NCBI GenBank assembly: GCA_013815325.1 | Contig: JACDGM010000042.1 | Span: forward strand, 1-38,611 | Direction: 5' to 3' | Source of the DNA: Chthoniobacterales bacterium | GTDB taxonomy: Bacteria; Verrucomicrobiota; Verrucomicrobiia; Chthoniobacterales; UBA10450 | Length of the DNA: 38,611 nt | Part shown: positions 12,020 to 20,352 of the stretch, piece after piece | Numbering within the stretch: position 1 is the first letter of the stretch | Layout of the letters: each line of letters begins with the position of its first letter | Notes under the pieces: model-generated | Told to the model about the DNA's origin: nothing | What the model saw: the letters and a program-made list of their open reading frames with translations, nothing else | Database searches by the model: none | Program-made: the position numbers and the translations under genes

Positions 12020-12419
12020 CGGGACCTTTCGGCCTTCTGCGCCGTGAGCTGCCCCAGCCCTTCTCGAGGGGCCCGTGCCGGGTCGATCCAGTTTGCGCAG
12101 ACAAGGATGCTTTTCTAAGCTGCGGTTTTTCGGAAATCGCGATTCCGGAGCAAAGAAAGGGCGGCGAAAAGGAACGGCGGTAATCCGGAAGAGCGACACC
12201 ATCATCATCAGAAATGGTTCAACCAGCAGAATCAAGTCATCTATCAAATAAAACCAACCCCCGTGCCGCCGAACGGTGTGATTTCGGATGGCCCGTCGAA
12301 TGCTTTGCAAAATACCGTAAGTCAAATCGTGCAAGTTTCTTCCACGGCACCGGGCTGGTTCCTGGAAGAAAACTTCGAACGCCTGGCGAATGCCTGGGCC
12401 TGCTTAAGCTCCCGATAAC
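12020..12419. other. 400-nt gap inside the polysaccharide locus, no confident gene
   Basis: No gene can be supported. One plus-strand frame is open for 100 codons (12119-12418) and ends 1 nt before the next gene, with protein-like stretches such as WFLEENFERLANAW, but it has no ATG. A minus-strand frame (11993-12334) starts with ATG and has a hydrophobic run (LIDDLILLVEPFLMMMV). The two overlap, so at most one is real. A decayed gene remnant or a long leader are both possible. Confidence 0.3.
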
Positions 12420-13880
12420 ATGTTGAAGAAATTATTTTCAAGGCAGCCTGCCGAAACGGCAGCGCAAGAGACACCGCTGCGCTCGGCCGCGGCAGGGAAA
12501 AAACGTGTCTTGCTCATTGGACTCGATTGCGTCGACCCCGACCTCGTCTTCAATCGCTGGTTTGACGAGTTACCGAACCTTAAATCTCTATACGAGCATG
12601 GTCTACACGGTCCTCTGCGTTCCTGCGACCCCCCTATCACAGTGCCGGCCTGGTCGGTCATGATGTCGTCGAAGAGCCCGGGTATGCTTGGAGTTTACGG
12701 ATTCCGCAATCGCGCTGACCATTCTTATGATCGTTATACTATCGCTAACTCGCTTGCGATTAAGGAAGATCGTCTCTGGGAAATTCTCTCACGTGCGGGG
12801 AAACGCTGCATCGTCATCGGCGTGCCGGGGACCTATCCGCCCAAGCCGTTGAATGGTCTGATGGTAACCGATTTCCTTACGCCCGATATCACTTGTGATT
12901 ACACATATCCGCCGCAGCTCAAAGCCGAGATCGAGCAAGTTGTAGGTGAATACATTCTCGACGTACGGGATTTTCGTTCGGGCAACAAGGCTAAGATTCT
13001 CGCCGATATCCACGAGATGACGCGCAAGCGTTTCCAACTCGCGCGCCATTTGCTCAAGAAAGAGGACTGGGATTATTTTATGATGGTGGAAATGGGAACC
13101 GACCGCATTCACCACGCCTTTTGGGATAATATGGATCCAGCGCATCGTTTCTATGTGGCCGGTAACGAGTTTGAGAATGCGATCCACGACTATTACCTGG
13201 AAGTGGACCGGGAGATTGGAGAGTTACTGAAGCTTGTCGATGACAACACGGATGTGTTGGTGGTTTCTGATCACGGCGCGAAACGAATGGATGGCGGGAT
13301 TTGTGTAAACGAGTGGCTGATGCGCAACGGTTACCTCGCTCTCCGAGAAAAGCCGGAGAGCGCGGTGCCGCTTTCCAAGGTCAAGATCGATTGGCCGCAC
13401 ACCATGGCCTGGGGAGATGGCGGATATTACGCGCGGATTTTCCTGAATGTTGCGGGACGGGAGCCGGATGGGACGATTCCGCCCGAGGATTACGAGAAGG
13501 TGCGGGATGAGCTGATCGCCGGTCTGAAATCGATCCGGGATGAGAACGACCGCGAGATTGGCACCCAGGTCTATCGCCCCGAGGAGCTTTATCAGGAAGT
13601 CCGCGGAGTGGCTCCTGACCTGATCGTCTATTTCGGTGATCTCTACTGGCGATCGGTCGGCACAGTGGGCGGCGGTAAGTTGCACACCTTCGAAAATGAC
13701 ACGGGTCCTGATGGAGCCAATCATGCTCAGCACGGCATTATCATGGTTCGTCCAGCCGGTGGCTTGCCTCGAGATCACGTCCTCGAAGGCGCCAGGATCG
13801 TAGATGTGGCGCCGACTGTTTTGCGACTGCTTGGTTTGCCTATCCCCGGTGACATGGAAGGCAAGGTCCTGCACGCTTAA
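12420..13880 (+). CDS. AlkP-superfamily phosphodiesterase/phosphotransferase (type I PDE/NPP-like), copy 1
   Basis: Two-zinc hydrolase or transferase of the alkaline-phosphatase fold, 486 residues. Visible ligands: Asp36 (IGLDCVDPD), nucleophile Thr74 (PPITVPAWS), Asp228 and His232 (GTDRIHH), Asp284 and His285 (SDHG), and a late His in GANHAQHG. The set is complete, so it should be active. No signal peptide or membrane helix is seen; the start is MLKKLFSRQP followed by an Ala-rich linker. A cytosolic site, or non-classical delivery, is therefore implied. The substrate is unknown. Position next to a heptose kinase and glycosyltransferases suggests a phosphorylated sugar or lipid-linked glycan (inference). 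It is a distant paralogue of the enzyme at 15012. Confidence 0.85.
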   Translation: MLKKLFSRQPAETAAQETPLRSAAAGKKRVLLIGLDCVDPDLVFNRWFDELPNLKSLYEHGLHGPLRSCDPPITVPAWSVMMSSKSPGMLGVYGFRNRADHSYDRYTIANSLAIKEDRLWEILSRAGKRCIVIGVPGTYPPKPLNGLMVTDFLTPDITCDYTYPPQLKAEIEQVVGEYILDVRDFRSGNKAKILADIHEMTRKRFQLARHLLKKEDWDYFMMVEMGTDRIHHAFWDNMDPAHRFYVAGNEFENAIHDYYLEVDREIGELLKLVDDNTDVLVVSDHGAKRMDGGICVNEWLMRNGYLALREKPESAVPLSKVKIDWPHTMAWGDGGYYARIFLNVAGREPDGTIPPEDYEKVRDELIAGLKSIRDENDREIGTQVYRPEELYQEVRGVAPDLIVYFGDLYWRSVGTVGGGKLHTFENDTGPDGANHAQHGIIMVRPAGGLPRDHVLEGARIVDVAPTVLRLLGLPIPGDMEGKVLHA

Positions 13881-13927
13881 TCCAGCTCATGCATAATCAA
13901 CCGAAGAATTACCTTAGCCAAATAAAA

Positions 13928-14944
13928 ATGGTGCGCGCGCGGACACCGCTCCGTCTTAGTTTTGCCGGTGGCGGCACCGATGTCTCGCCTTATGCGGACA
14001 CGCGCGGCGGCTGTGTGCTCAATGCCACGATCTCGCGCTATGTCTATGCCACGCTCGTTCCTAAGTCAGAACGTTCCATCGGCTTCCGATCTTTTGATTA
14101 CGGGACAGTCGTTTACTGGACTCAGGAAGAACACTTTCAATTCGACGGGCAAATGGATTTGGTAAAGGGAGTGTTGAAGCGTTTCGAGCTCGATAAATTC
14201 CGCACCGAAGGGTTTGATCTTTTCGTCCATGCCGATGCGCCGCCCGGTTCTGGCCTAGGTAGCTCTTCGACCTTTACGGTTGCACTTATCGGGCTATTCC
14301 GAGAGCTGCTGGGATTGCCGATTACCTCGGCTGGCATGGCGGGATTGGCCTATGACATCGAGCGCAACGACGTCGGGATCAAAGGCGGCCGCCAGGATCA
14401 GTACGCCGCGGCTTTCGGTGGCTTTAATTTCATGGAATTCCATGGCGAAGAAGTCGTGGTGACTCCGTTGCGCCTGAGCGAGTATCTTATCAACGAGCTC
14501 GAATATAACTTGATACTTTGTTTCACCGGCAGCCGCGAATCCCAGCCGATCATCGATAGCCAGATGGAGAGCGCGAAAAACGAAGAAGTGGAACCTCTCG
14601 CCGCGATGGATCAGGTGAAAGCGATCGCCTTCGAGATGAAGAAGGCGTTGCTCGCAAACGATCTTGATCGCTTTGGGGAAATGCTGCACGAAGGCTGGTT
14701 GCAGAAGAAAAAGATGGCCAAGGGCATCACCACCCCGCGCATCGACGAGCTCTACGAAGAAGCGCGCAAGGCTGGCGCGATCGGCGGCAAGATAACCGGA
14801 GCGGGCGGCGGCGGCCATCTTCTCCTCTATTGTCCATTCAACAAACGCCACATCGTCCGCGAGCGTCTCAGCGCGCTTGGCACCTCGGTGACTGACTTCC
14901 GATTTGACCCCGTCGGGATGCAAACGTGGCGGGTTTACAAATAG
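13928..14944 (+). CDS. hddA: GHMP kinase, D-glycero-alpha-D-manno-heptose-7-phosphate kinase-like (HddA)
   Basis: Probably phosphorylates heptose 7-phosphate at C1 to give the 1,7-bisphosphate on the GDP-heptose route. I favour the ATG at 13928, giving MVRARTPLRLSFAGGGTD, because HddA-type kinases begin there. An in-frame ATG at 13889 adds 13 residues. Neither start has a clear ribosome-binding site. The GHMP ATP loop PPGSGLGSSST and the C-terminal GAIGGKITGAGGGGHLL motif are intact. Fucokinase-like relatives share these motifs, but length and sequence fit HddA best. GmhA (10187) and an HddC-like nucleotidyltransferase (37624) in the window support the assignment. Confidence 0.82.
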   Translation: MVRARTPLRLSFAGGGTDVSPYADTRGGCVLNATISRYVYATLVPKSERSIGFRSFDYGTVVYWTQEEHFQFDGQMDLVKGVLKRFELDKFRTEGFDLFVHADAPPGSGLGSSSTFTVALIGLFRELLGLPITSAGMAGLAYDIERNDVGIKGGRQDQYAAAFGGFNFMEFHGEEVVVTPLRLSEYLINELEYNLILCFTGSRESQPIIDSQMESAKNEEVEPLAAMDQVKAIAFEMKKALLANDLDRFGEMLHEGWLQKKKMAKGITTPRIDELYEEARKAGAIGGKITGAGGGGHLLLYCPFNKRHIVRERLSALGTSVTDFRFDPVGMQTWRVYK

Positions 14945-15011
14945 TGAGTAACCAACCCTGGTTCCGCCCGATCTTTACGGAAGCTGTTATGGCGTTTAAT
15001 CTCCTCGCGAT

Positions 15012-16727
15012 ATGAAGAAGCACCCGAAAGCCGTAGTCATCGGCTTGGATGCGGCGACCTGGACCCTGATCCACCCCTGGGTAGCCGAGGGCGGCATGCC
15101 GAACCTGGCAAAATTGATGAAGGTCGGCGTCTCCGGAAAACTCGAGTCCATCTTGCCGCCGATCACTCCGCCTGCCTGGACTTCATTTATGACCGGGAAG
15201 AATCCGGGTAAGCACGGCATCTTCAATTTCGTCGAGACGGAGCAGGGGGCCTATGCAATGAATTACATTAACGGTGCCTCGCGACGGTCGCCGAGTGTCT
15301 GGAAATTGCTAAACGATGCGGGCTATAGCGTTGGTACGATGAACATCCCGTTCACTTATCCGCCGGAGAAGTTGGACGGGTTCCAAATTTCCGGTCTGGA
15401 TACACCGTCGGAAACCAGTCCTTTCGTCCACCCACCCGAGCTCAAGCAGGAACTCGTCGATCACATGGTCACGATCAGGCATGACATTCGCTACCTCGGC
15501 TTCATGTCGACGGATGAACGGCGCGATCAAGTCCTCGCCGAGATGGAGAAGATCGACCAGCAATGGACCGACGCGGCCCTCTACCTTTTGGAAAATCATC
15601 CGCAGGACGTAATGATGTTCGTCTTCATGTCGATCGACACAGTGCAGCATTATTTTTGGCAGTACATGGATCGGAACCACTTTTTGCACGAGGCGACGGC
15701 GGCGCCCCGGTTTCAAAATGCGGTTAGGCAAGTCTATGAGCGGCTCGATACCGCGACGGGTCGAATCCTGGAAAAGCTGCCGGCCGATACGACCGTTTTC
15801 GTCGTTTCGGACCATGGAGGTGGCCCGGTCTCCGATCGCACGATCTACCTGAACCGCTACCTCGCGCAGCTCGGGTTGCTCCATTACAAGGAGGATAAAA
15901 CCTCTGCCGCGGGCAGGTTCGGCCGCAAAATCCTGCGTGACGCCTATGCCCTTCTTCGCAGCTCGCTCCCTCCGCGTCAGAAGGGGTTTTTGGCCGAGCT
16001 GTTCCCTGCTCTGCGAAGGAAGGCGGAATTGGCCTACACTTCCTTCGCTTCAATCGACTGGTCGCGCACCAAAGCCTATTGCAGCGAAGTGCTCGCGGCG
16101 CCGCCTAGCATCTGGATCAACCTCAAAGGACTAAAACCTTCCGGTATTGTCGAGCCGAGCGAGTATGCGTCACTCATTGATGTGATCATCGAAAAGCTGC
16201 GCGAACTAAAAGATCCGCGGACCGGCCAACGAGTGATAGCACGGATTTACCGGCGCGAGGATATCTTTCATGGTCCCTTTGCCAGCGAAGGCGCTGACCT
16301 CATCCTCGATTGGTGGAGTGAAGACAGCCAGCTTGGGACCGAGCCGAGCTTTCCCGAAGACACTTATAAGCCGCCACTCGTCATCCGCGAACATCGCCCT
16401 TCTGGGAACTCCGAATGGGGCGGCACACATCGGCTTCACGGAATTCTGGTCGCGTCCGGGCCTGTCATTCGCCAGGATACTGAAATCGACAATGCGCGCT
16501 TGATCGACCTTGCTCCCACGCTGCTCCATCTCTTCGGCGTCGCCGTGCCCGAGGACATGGATGGCCGCGTCCTGGTGGAGGCGTTTCAACCGGACTTCCT
16601 TGCCGCGCACCCGGTCAAAGCTGGGGCTGCCTCCGGCACTTCAGCCAACGATCGATCGAGTGGTTACACTGATGAAGAGTCAGCCAAGGTCGAGGAGCGC
16701 CTCCAGGCTCTCGGCTATCTCGAGTAA
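15012..16727 (+). CDS. AlkP-superfamily phosphodiesterase/phosphotransferase (type I PDE/NPP-like), copy 2
   Basis: Second alkaline-phosphatase-fold enzyme, 571 residues. Metal and catalytic residues: Asp13 (IGLDAATW), nucleophile Thr52 (PPITPPAW), Asp209 and His213 (SIDTVQHYFW), Asp267 and His268 (SDHGG), and a late His in GTHRLHG. Compared with copy 1 it has about 85 extra residues, mainly a basic helical insert at about 290-345, and an acidic tail ending QALGYLE. No signal peptide is seen. It follows the heptose kinase by 67 nt. Two related enzymes bracketing that kinase argue for a shared phospho-sugar or phospholipid substrate class, but nothing in the sequence fixes it. Confidence 0.85.
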   Translation: MKKHPKAVVIGLDAATWTLIHPWVAEGGMPNLAKLMKVGVSGKLESILPPITPPAWTSFMTGKNPGKHGIFNFVETEQGAYAMNYINGASRRSPSVWKLLNDAGYSVGTMNIPFTYPPEKLDGFQISGLDTPSETSPFVHPPELKQELVDHMVTIRHDIRYLGFMSTDERRDQVLAEMEKIDQQWTDAALYLLENHPQDVMMFVFMSIDTVQHYFWQYMDRNHFLHEATAAPRFQNAVRQVYERLDTATGRILEKLPADTTVFVVSDHGGGPVSDRTIYLNRYLAQLGLLHYKEDKTSAAGRFGRKILRDAYALLRSSLPPRQKGFLAELFPALRRKAELAYTSFASIDWSRTKAYCSEVLAAPPSIWINLKGLKPSGIVEPSEYASLIDVIIEKLRELKDPRTGQRVIARIYRREDIFHGPFASEGADLILDWWSEDSQLGTEPSFPEDTYKPPLVIREHRPSGNSEWGGTHRLHGILVASGPVIRQDTEIDNARLIDLAPTLLHLFGVAVPEDMDGRVLVEAFQPDFLAAHPVKAGAASGTSANDRSSGYTDEESAKVEERLQALGYLE

Positions 16728-16751
16728 GTATCCATCCTCGCATTCGCCCAT

Positions 16752-17354
16752 ATGTTTGAAATCATCCGAGCCGATCTAGATCGCAAAGTCCGAGGCTACG
16801 GCGTCCGGCCGCAGGATAAGACTTTCTTTCGTAAGCGGATCACGCCGTTTCTGGAGTTTGGAACGATTGGCGTGGTCGTCTATCGCTTCGGCCGCTGGGT
16901 CTATAGCATCAAGATCCCGGTCATCCGGCAGATCATGATTTTTGTTTACCTGGTCGTGAATACTTTGTGCATGGCGATAACAGGCATCCACATCCAACGG
17001 GAAAGCGACATTGGGCCGGGACTGGTCATTCATAACTTTTGCAATGTCATGGTGCTGGTGAAGCGAATGGGTCACAGCTGCACCTTAAATCAAGGAGTCA
17101 CGGTTGGGAGTGTCCGCGGCACTGGCTGGCCGACCATCGGTAACAATGTTTATTTTGGAACCGGCTGCAAAGTCATGGGCGGGGTGACTGTGGGTGACAA
17201 CGTCGTGGTGAGTGCGAATTCACTCGTCGTGGCCGATGTGCCAGGTAACTGCACGGTCATGGGAGTGCCGGCACGGATCATCTCGCGCGACGCGGCCAGT
17301 CCTTATTTGAAAACGGCCATCACTCCGCAGCGCGACGAAGCGCGTCAGTCATGA
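16752..17354 (+). CDS. Hexapeptide-repeat acyltransferase (serine acetyltransferase-like)
   Basis: Left-handed beta-helix acyltransferase of 200 residues, probably O- or N-acetylating a sugar of the glycan. The N-terminal half is helical with a hydrophobic run (IMIFVYLVVNTLCMAI). The C-terminal half has hexapeptide rungs (IGPGLVIHNFCNVMV, TLNQGVTVG, IGNNVYFGTG, VTVGDNVVVSANSLVV) ending in the family sequence MGVPARII. The catalytic His is probably in VIHNF. CysE is the best-known relative, but the genomic setting favours a sugar acyltransferase. The stop overlaps the next start (ATGA). Confidence 0.85.
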   Translation: MFEIIRADLDRKVRGYGVRPQDKTFFRKRITPFLEFGTIGVVVYRFGRWVYSIKIPVIRQIMIFVYLVVNTLCMAITGIHIQRESDIGPGLVIHNFCNVMVLVKRMGHSCTLNQGVTVGSVRGTGWPTIGNNVYFGTGCKVMGGVTVGDNVVVSANSLVVADVPGNCTVMGVPARIISRDAASPYLKTAITPQRDEARQS

Positions 17355-18610
17355 AGGATTCGCAGACCGGGTATTCAATTGCGATGGTGGCGGCTTGTCC
17401 GTTTCCGGCGAATCACGGCTCCGCGGCAAGTATTCGCGAGATGTCCGATACGCTCTCGGAAATGGGTCATGACGTTCACATCGTAACTTATCCGACTGGT
17501 CAGGACGAAATCCGCGTCCGCCGCGCCAAGGTTCATCGGACGGCGCCGTTTCAACCAGAAACCAACGCAAAGGTCGGTCCGTCTCCGGAGAAATTCCTTT
17601 TCGACTTTCAGTTACTCCGATTGCTTTGCCGGGTTATCCGGCGCGAACGAATAGATATCATTCATGCGCACAACTACGAAGGTGCGCTCGTTGGCATCAT
17701 GGCCAAATGGATAACTGGTCGGCCGCTGCTTTACAACGCAGTTAATCTCATGGCTGATGAGCTAGCCGGCTACCGTTTCATCCGCCCGGCCTGGATCGCC
17801 CACGGGCTCGCTCGCGCTTTGGATTGGTTTACGCCTATTTTTCCCGATCACATCACGGCCGTTTCTCCGGAGTTGAAGGACTGGTTTATTGAACATGGGG
17901 TCCGGGCTGGAAAAGTCGACATGGTGCCAGCCGGCATCGAGCCGGAATTGTTCGATAACCCGACGCCGGAAAAGTTTCGACAACAGTATCAGATCAACGG
18001 CCGGCCAGTCGTGATGTATACCGGGGTCTTGAATGCCTTCCAGAGGGTTGACTACTTGCTCCGCGCCTTCGCCATAGCTTTGCAGACACAGCCGGATGCT
18101 CTCTTGTTAATGGTTAGTCCACTCGTCTCTGAATCGCATGAGAAAGAGCTCAAACAGCTCGCCGCCGAGCTGGGGATATCGCCCGCAATTATCTGGATCG
18201 CGCCACACGCGCTCGAGGATCTGCCGAGTTACCTTGCACTCGCAGATGTGACTGTTGTCCCCCGGCCTGAGTGTCCCGGCCATCCGGTGAAGCTGTTAAA
18301 CTACATGCTCGCCGGCAAAGCGATTGTTTCTTTCGCCGGCGGGGCCAAGGGCGTCCGTCATCTGCACGATGCCTTCATTGTGCCGAATCACGATTACGAA
18401 GCGCTTGGCCGCGGAATTGTGACTCTCTTAAACGATCGGACGCTCGCGGCTGAGCTGGGCGCCAATGCCCGCGCCACCGTACTGGCGGATTTCGACTGGC
18501 GGCAAATCTGCCGAAAGATCGAGCGCATCTACGACCAGCTTCTCGGCGTCTCGCCCGCCCACTTTCGCGCCCTAAATGAACCCGGTGCTCCCGCTGCGGC
18601 GGAACGCTAA
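17351..18610 (+). CDS. Family 4 glycosyltransferase
   Basis: Cytosolic or peripheral GT-B retaining glycosyltransferase, 419 residues, adding a sugar to a lipid-linked intermediate. The N-terminal Rossmann domain carries the acceptor-side loop (FPANHGSAASIREM) and IIHAHNYEGAL. The C-terminal donor domain has VMYTGVLNAFQRVDYLL and the GT4 donor-binding region PRPECPGHPVKLLNYMLAGKAIV. In that region the usual EX7E is altered, with Glu appearing as PECPGHPVKLLNY. The start overlaps the acyltransferase stop by 4 nt (ATGA). The specific sugar cannot be read from sequence. Confidence 0.88.
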   Translation: MKDSQTGYSIAMVAACPFPANHGSAASIREMSDTLSEMGHDVHIVTYPTGQDEIRVRRAKVHRTAPFQPETNAKVGPSPEKFLFDFQLLRLLCRVIRRERIDIIHAHNYEGALVGIMAKWITGRPLLYNAVNLMADELAGYRFIRPAWIAHGLARALDWFTPIFPDHITAVSPELKDWFIEHGVRAGKVDMVPAGIEPELFDNPTPEKFRQQYQINGRPVVMYTGVLNAFQRVDYLLRAFAIALQTQPDALLLMVSPLVSESHEKELKQLAAELGISPAIIWIAPHALEDLPSYLALADVTVVPRPECPGHPVKLLNYMLAGKAIVSFAGGAKGVRHLHDAFIVPNHDYEALGRGIVTLLNDRTLAAELGANARATVLADFDWRQICRKIERIYDQLLGVSPAHFRALNEPGAPAAAER

Positions 18611-18625
18611 CCCTCTCTCGCATCT

Positions 18626-19243
18626 GTGGCTTCGCCAATCGCACATAGTTTCGCCGGCATCTGGACTTTTATGCCGCTCCTGTCGCGCGTGCGCTACCGG
18701 GTTTCGGAATGGCGGCCTTACCTGCCAAAACTTTTTCTACTTATATTGCTCGCGAATTTGCCGGACTTCGATTTTCTGATCGAACTCGGATTTCCCGCCC
18801 ACGAACTGCATCGCGGCTTCACCCATAGCCTCATAGCTGCCATCGTTGTGTCGTTAGGGCTGGGCTGCATCTGGCGCATCGTTCCCGGATTCTGGCGTAG
18901 CGTCCTGCTCTACTTCGCTGCCTACGGATCGCATCTTTCGATCGACCTCTGCACCGGCACCCATCTCGGGTGGAGCAATAGCGGGTCGGGCATTCCGCTC
19001 TTCTGGCCCTGGCACCAGCAATTCAGTTCGCCGTTAATCTTAGTTTACGGTGTCCATCACGGAACTCTTGCGGCGTTATTTAGTCTCGACAACGCGTTTT
19101 CTTCCACCTATGAATTACTCACCTTCGGCGGGATCACGGCAGTCTTACTCATCTTATGGAAACAAAAACTAAAACCGCAGACGCACCGGCCCGGCCCGGA
19201 ACCAGCACCTCATCCCCTCGCCGAGCTCCAACCTCACAAATGA
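18626..19243 (+). CDS. YdjM/DUF457-type membrane protein (predicted metal-dependent hydrolase)
   Basis: Inner-membrane protein of 205 residues starting at a GTG; the start ASPIAHSFAG matches the conserved N-terminus of this family, which supports that codon. Conserved polar motifs on the helices, NLPDFDF, HRGFTHS and HLSIDLCTG, are those of the LexA-regulated YdjM/DUF457 group, proposed to be metal-dependent hydrolases acting on lipids. Four to five helices are visible. Its role in a glycan operon is unknown; cleavage of a lipid carrier or lipid-linked product is one possibility. The stop overlaps the preferred start of the adaptor gene (ATGA). Confidence 0.8.
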   Translation: MASPIAHSFAGIWTFMPLLSRVRYRVSEWRPYLPKLFLLILLANLPDFDFLIELGFPAHELHRGFTHSLIAAIVVSLGLGCIWRIVPGFWRSVLLYFAAYGSHLSIDLCTGTHLGWSNSGSGIPLFWPWHQQFSSPLILVYGVHHGTLAALFSLDNAFSSTYELLTFGGITAVLLILWKQKLKPQTHRPGPEPAPHPLAELQPHK

Positions 19244-20352
19244 AACGCTCCCACTGGGTCGTCTTCCTCATCATATGTCTTATCCTCGGATTTCTCGTCT
19301 TCGAGACGGTCATCCACGTGATCAACACTAACACCGGTAAGGCGCGGTCAGTCCATGCGGCCTCACCGGTGGAGACTGTGCCAGTCCGCCGGCTAACGCT
19401 CGACGAGGTGATCGGCGGCGCTGGCGCCGTCGAGCAGGCCGAGACGGTCCAGCTTACCACTCAGATCCCTTCGCAGGTTCTCGAGGTGCCGGTGAAGATT
19501 GGTGACCTGGTCAAGAAAGGTGATCTGCTCGTTCGCTGGGATGATCGCCTCATGCAGGCCACTCTCGAGGCGGATCGCGCCTACGTGGAAACCAACAAGA
19601 TCAAAATCCAGGACGAGGCACGACAAGTCGAGCGTTATAGGGCGTTAGGGAAAAAGAACATGGGAACGCCCATGGAACTAGAGAAGAGCGAGATGGCCAT
19701 GGCTGACGCCAAGGAGGCGCTCGCCAAAGCAACGCTTTCGCTCCGCCAGACGGAGATCGAACTCGAACATGTCAAGATGACATCTCCGCTGGACGGCATC
19801 GTGCTCGAACGTCTCGTCAATCCCGGCGAGACGACTCATCATGACCAGATAGTGATGAAGCTTGGTTCTCTTAACACCGTCCTGATGGCCGCTAAAATAA
19901 GCGAAGAGAAGATGCATTCGGTCGAGTTAGGCCTTCCTGCTGAGACTAGCTTTCCCGCCTTCCCTGGCGATGCCTTCCAAGGCAAGGTGGTGAAGATCGA
20001 TCCCAACATCGACCCGATCACACGCACCTTTACGACTTACATCGAAATAAAGAACTCTGATTTCCGGCTCAAGCCCGGACTATCTGGATTCGCGCGCATC
20101 CGCCGCACGGCCAAGGATGTCCTGGCCGTACCCAGCATCGCGATCATGAATCCTTCCGGCGAACAAGCCTCCGTCTATGTCGTCAGTGATTCTGGCCATG
20201 CCAATCAGCGCAAGGTGCACGCAGGAAACGTCGTCGAGGCGATGACGGAAATTACAAGCGGCCTTAAAGAAGGCGAGAAGGTGGTAACGGTGGGTCAGCT
20301 ATACCTAAAAGAAAATGATAAAGTCCATTCCACATCGAGATCCAATTTTTAA
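19240..20352 (+). CDS. HlyD/RND-type periplasmic adaptor (membrane fusion protein)
   Basis: Links an inner-membrane transporter to a TolC-type channel. From the ATG at 19240, which overlaps the preceding stop as ATGA, it has 370 residues. An in-frame ATG at 19156 would add 28 residues inside the previous gene and is less likely. Order: membrane anchor (WVVFLIICLILGFLVFETVI), lipoyl half-motif (QVLEVPVKIGDLVKKGDLLVRWD), a helical hairpin of about 85 residues, the second lipoyl half (VKMTSPLDGIVLERLVNPGE), a beta-barrel domain and a membrane-proximal domain. A TolC homologue follows, but no RND, ABC or MFS pump gene is adjacent. Confidence 0.9.
   Translation: MKRSHWVVFLIICLILGFLVFETVIHVINTNTGKARSVHAASPVETVPVRRLTLDEVIGGAGAVEQAETVQLTTQIPSQVLEVPVKIGDLVKKGDLLVRWDDRLMQATLEADRAYVETNKIKIQDEARQVERYRALGKKNMGTPMELEKSEMAMADAKEALAKATLSLRQTEIELEHVKMTSPLDGIVLERLVNPGETTHHDQIVMKLGSLNTVLMAAKISEEKMHSVELGLPAETSFPAFPGDAFQGKVVKIDPNIDPITRTFTTYIEIKNSDFRLKPGLSGFARIRRTAKDVLAVPSIAIMNPSGEQASVYVVSDSGHANQRKVHAGNVVEAMTEITSGLKEGEKVVTVGQLYLKENDKVHSTSRSNF

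Noticed and set aside
13224-13874. Minus-strand open frame of 216 codons opposite the first AlkP-superfamily gene
   Set aside because: It is antisense to intact metal-binding motifs and has no family resemblance.
19156-19239. Upstream ATG for the adaptor gene
   Set aside because: It would overlap the YdjM-like gene by 88 nt and add a polar tail before the membrane anchor; the ATGA junction at 19240 matches its neighbours.
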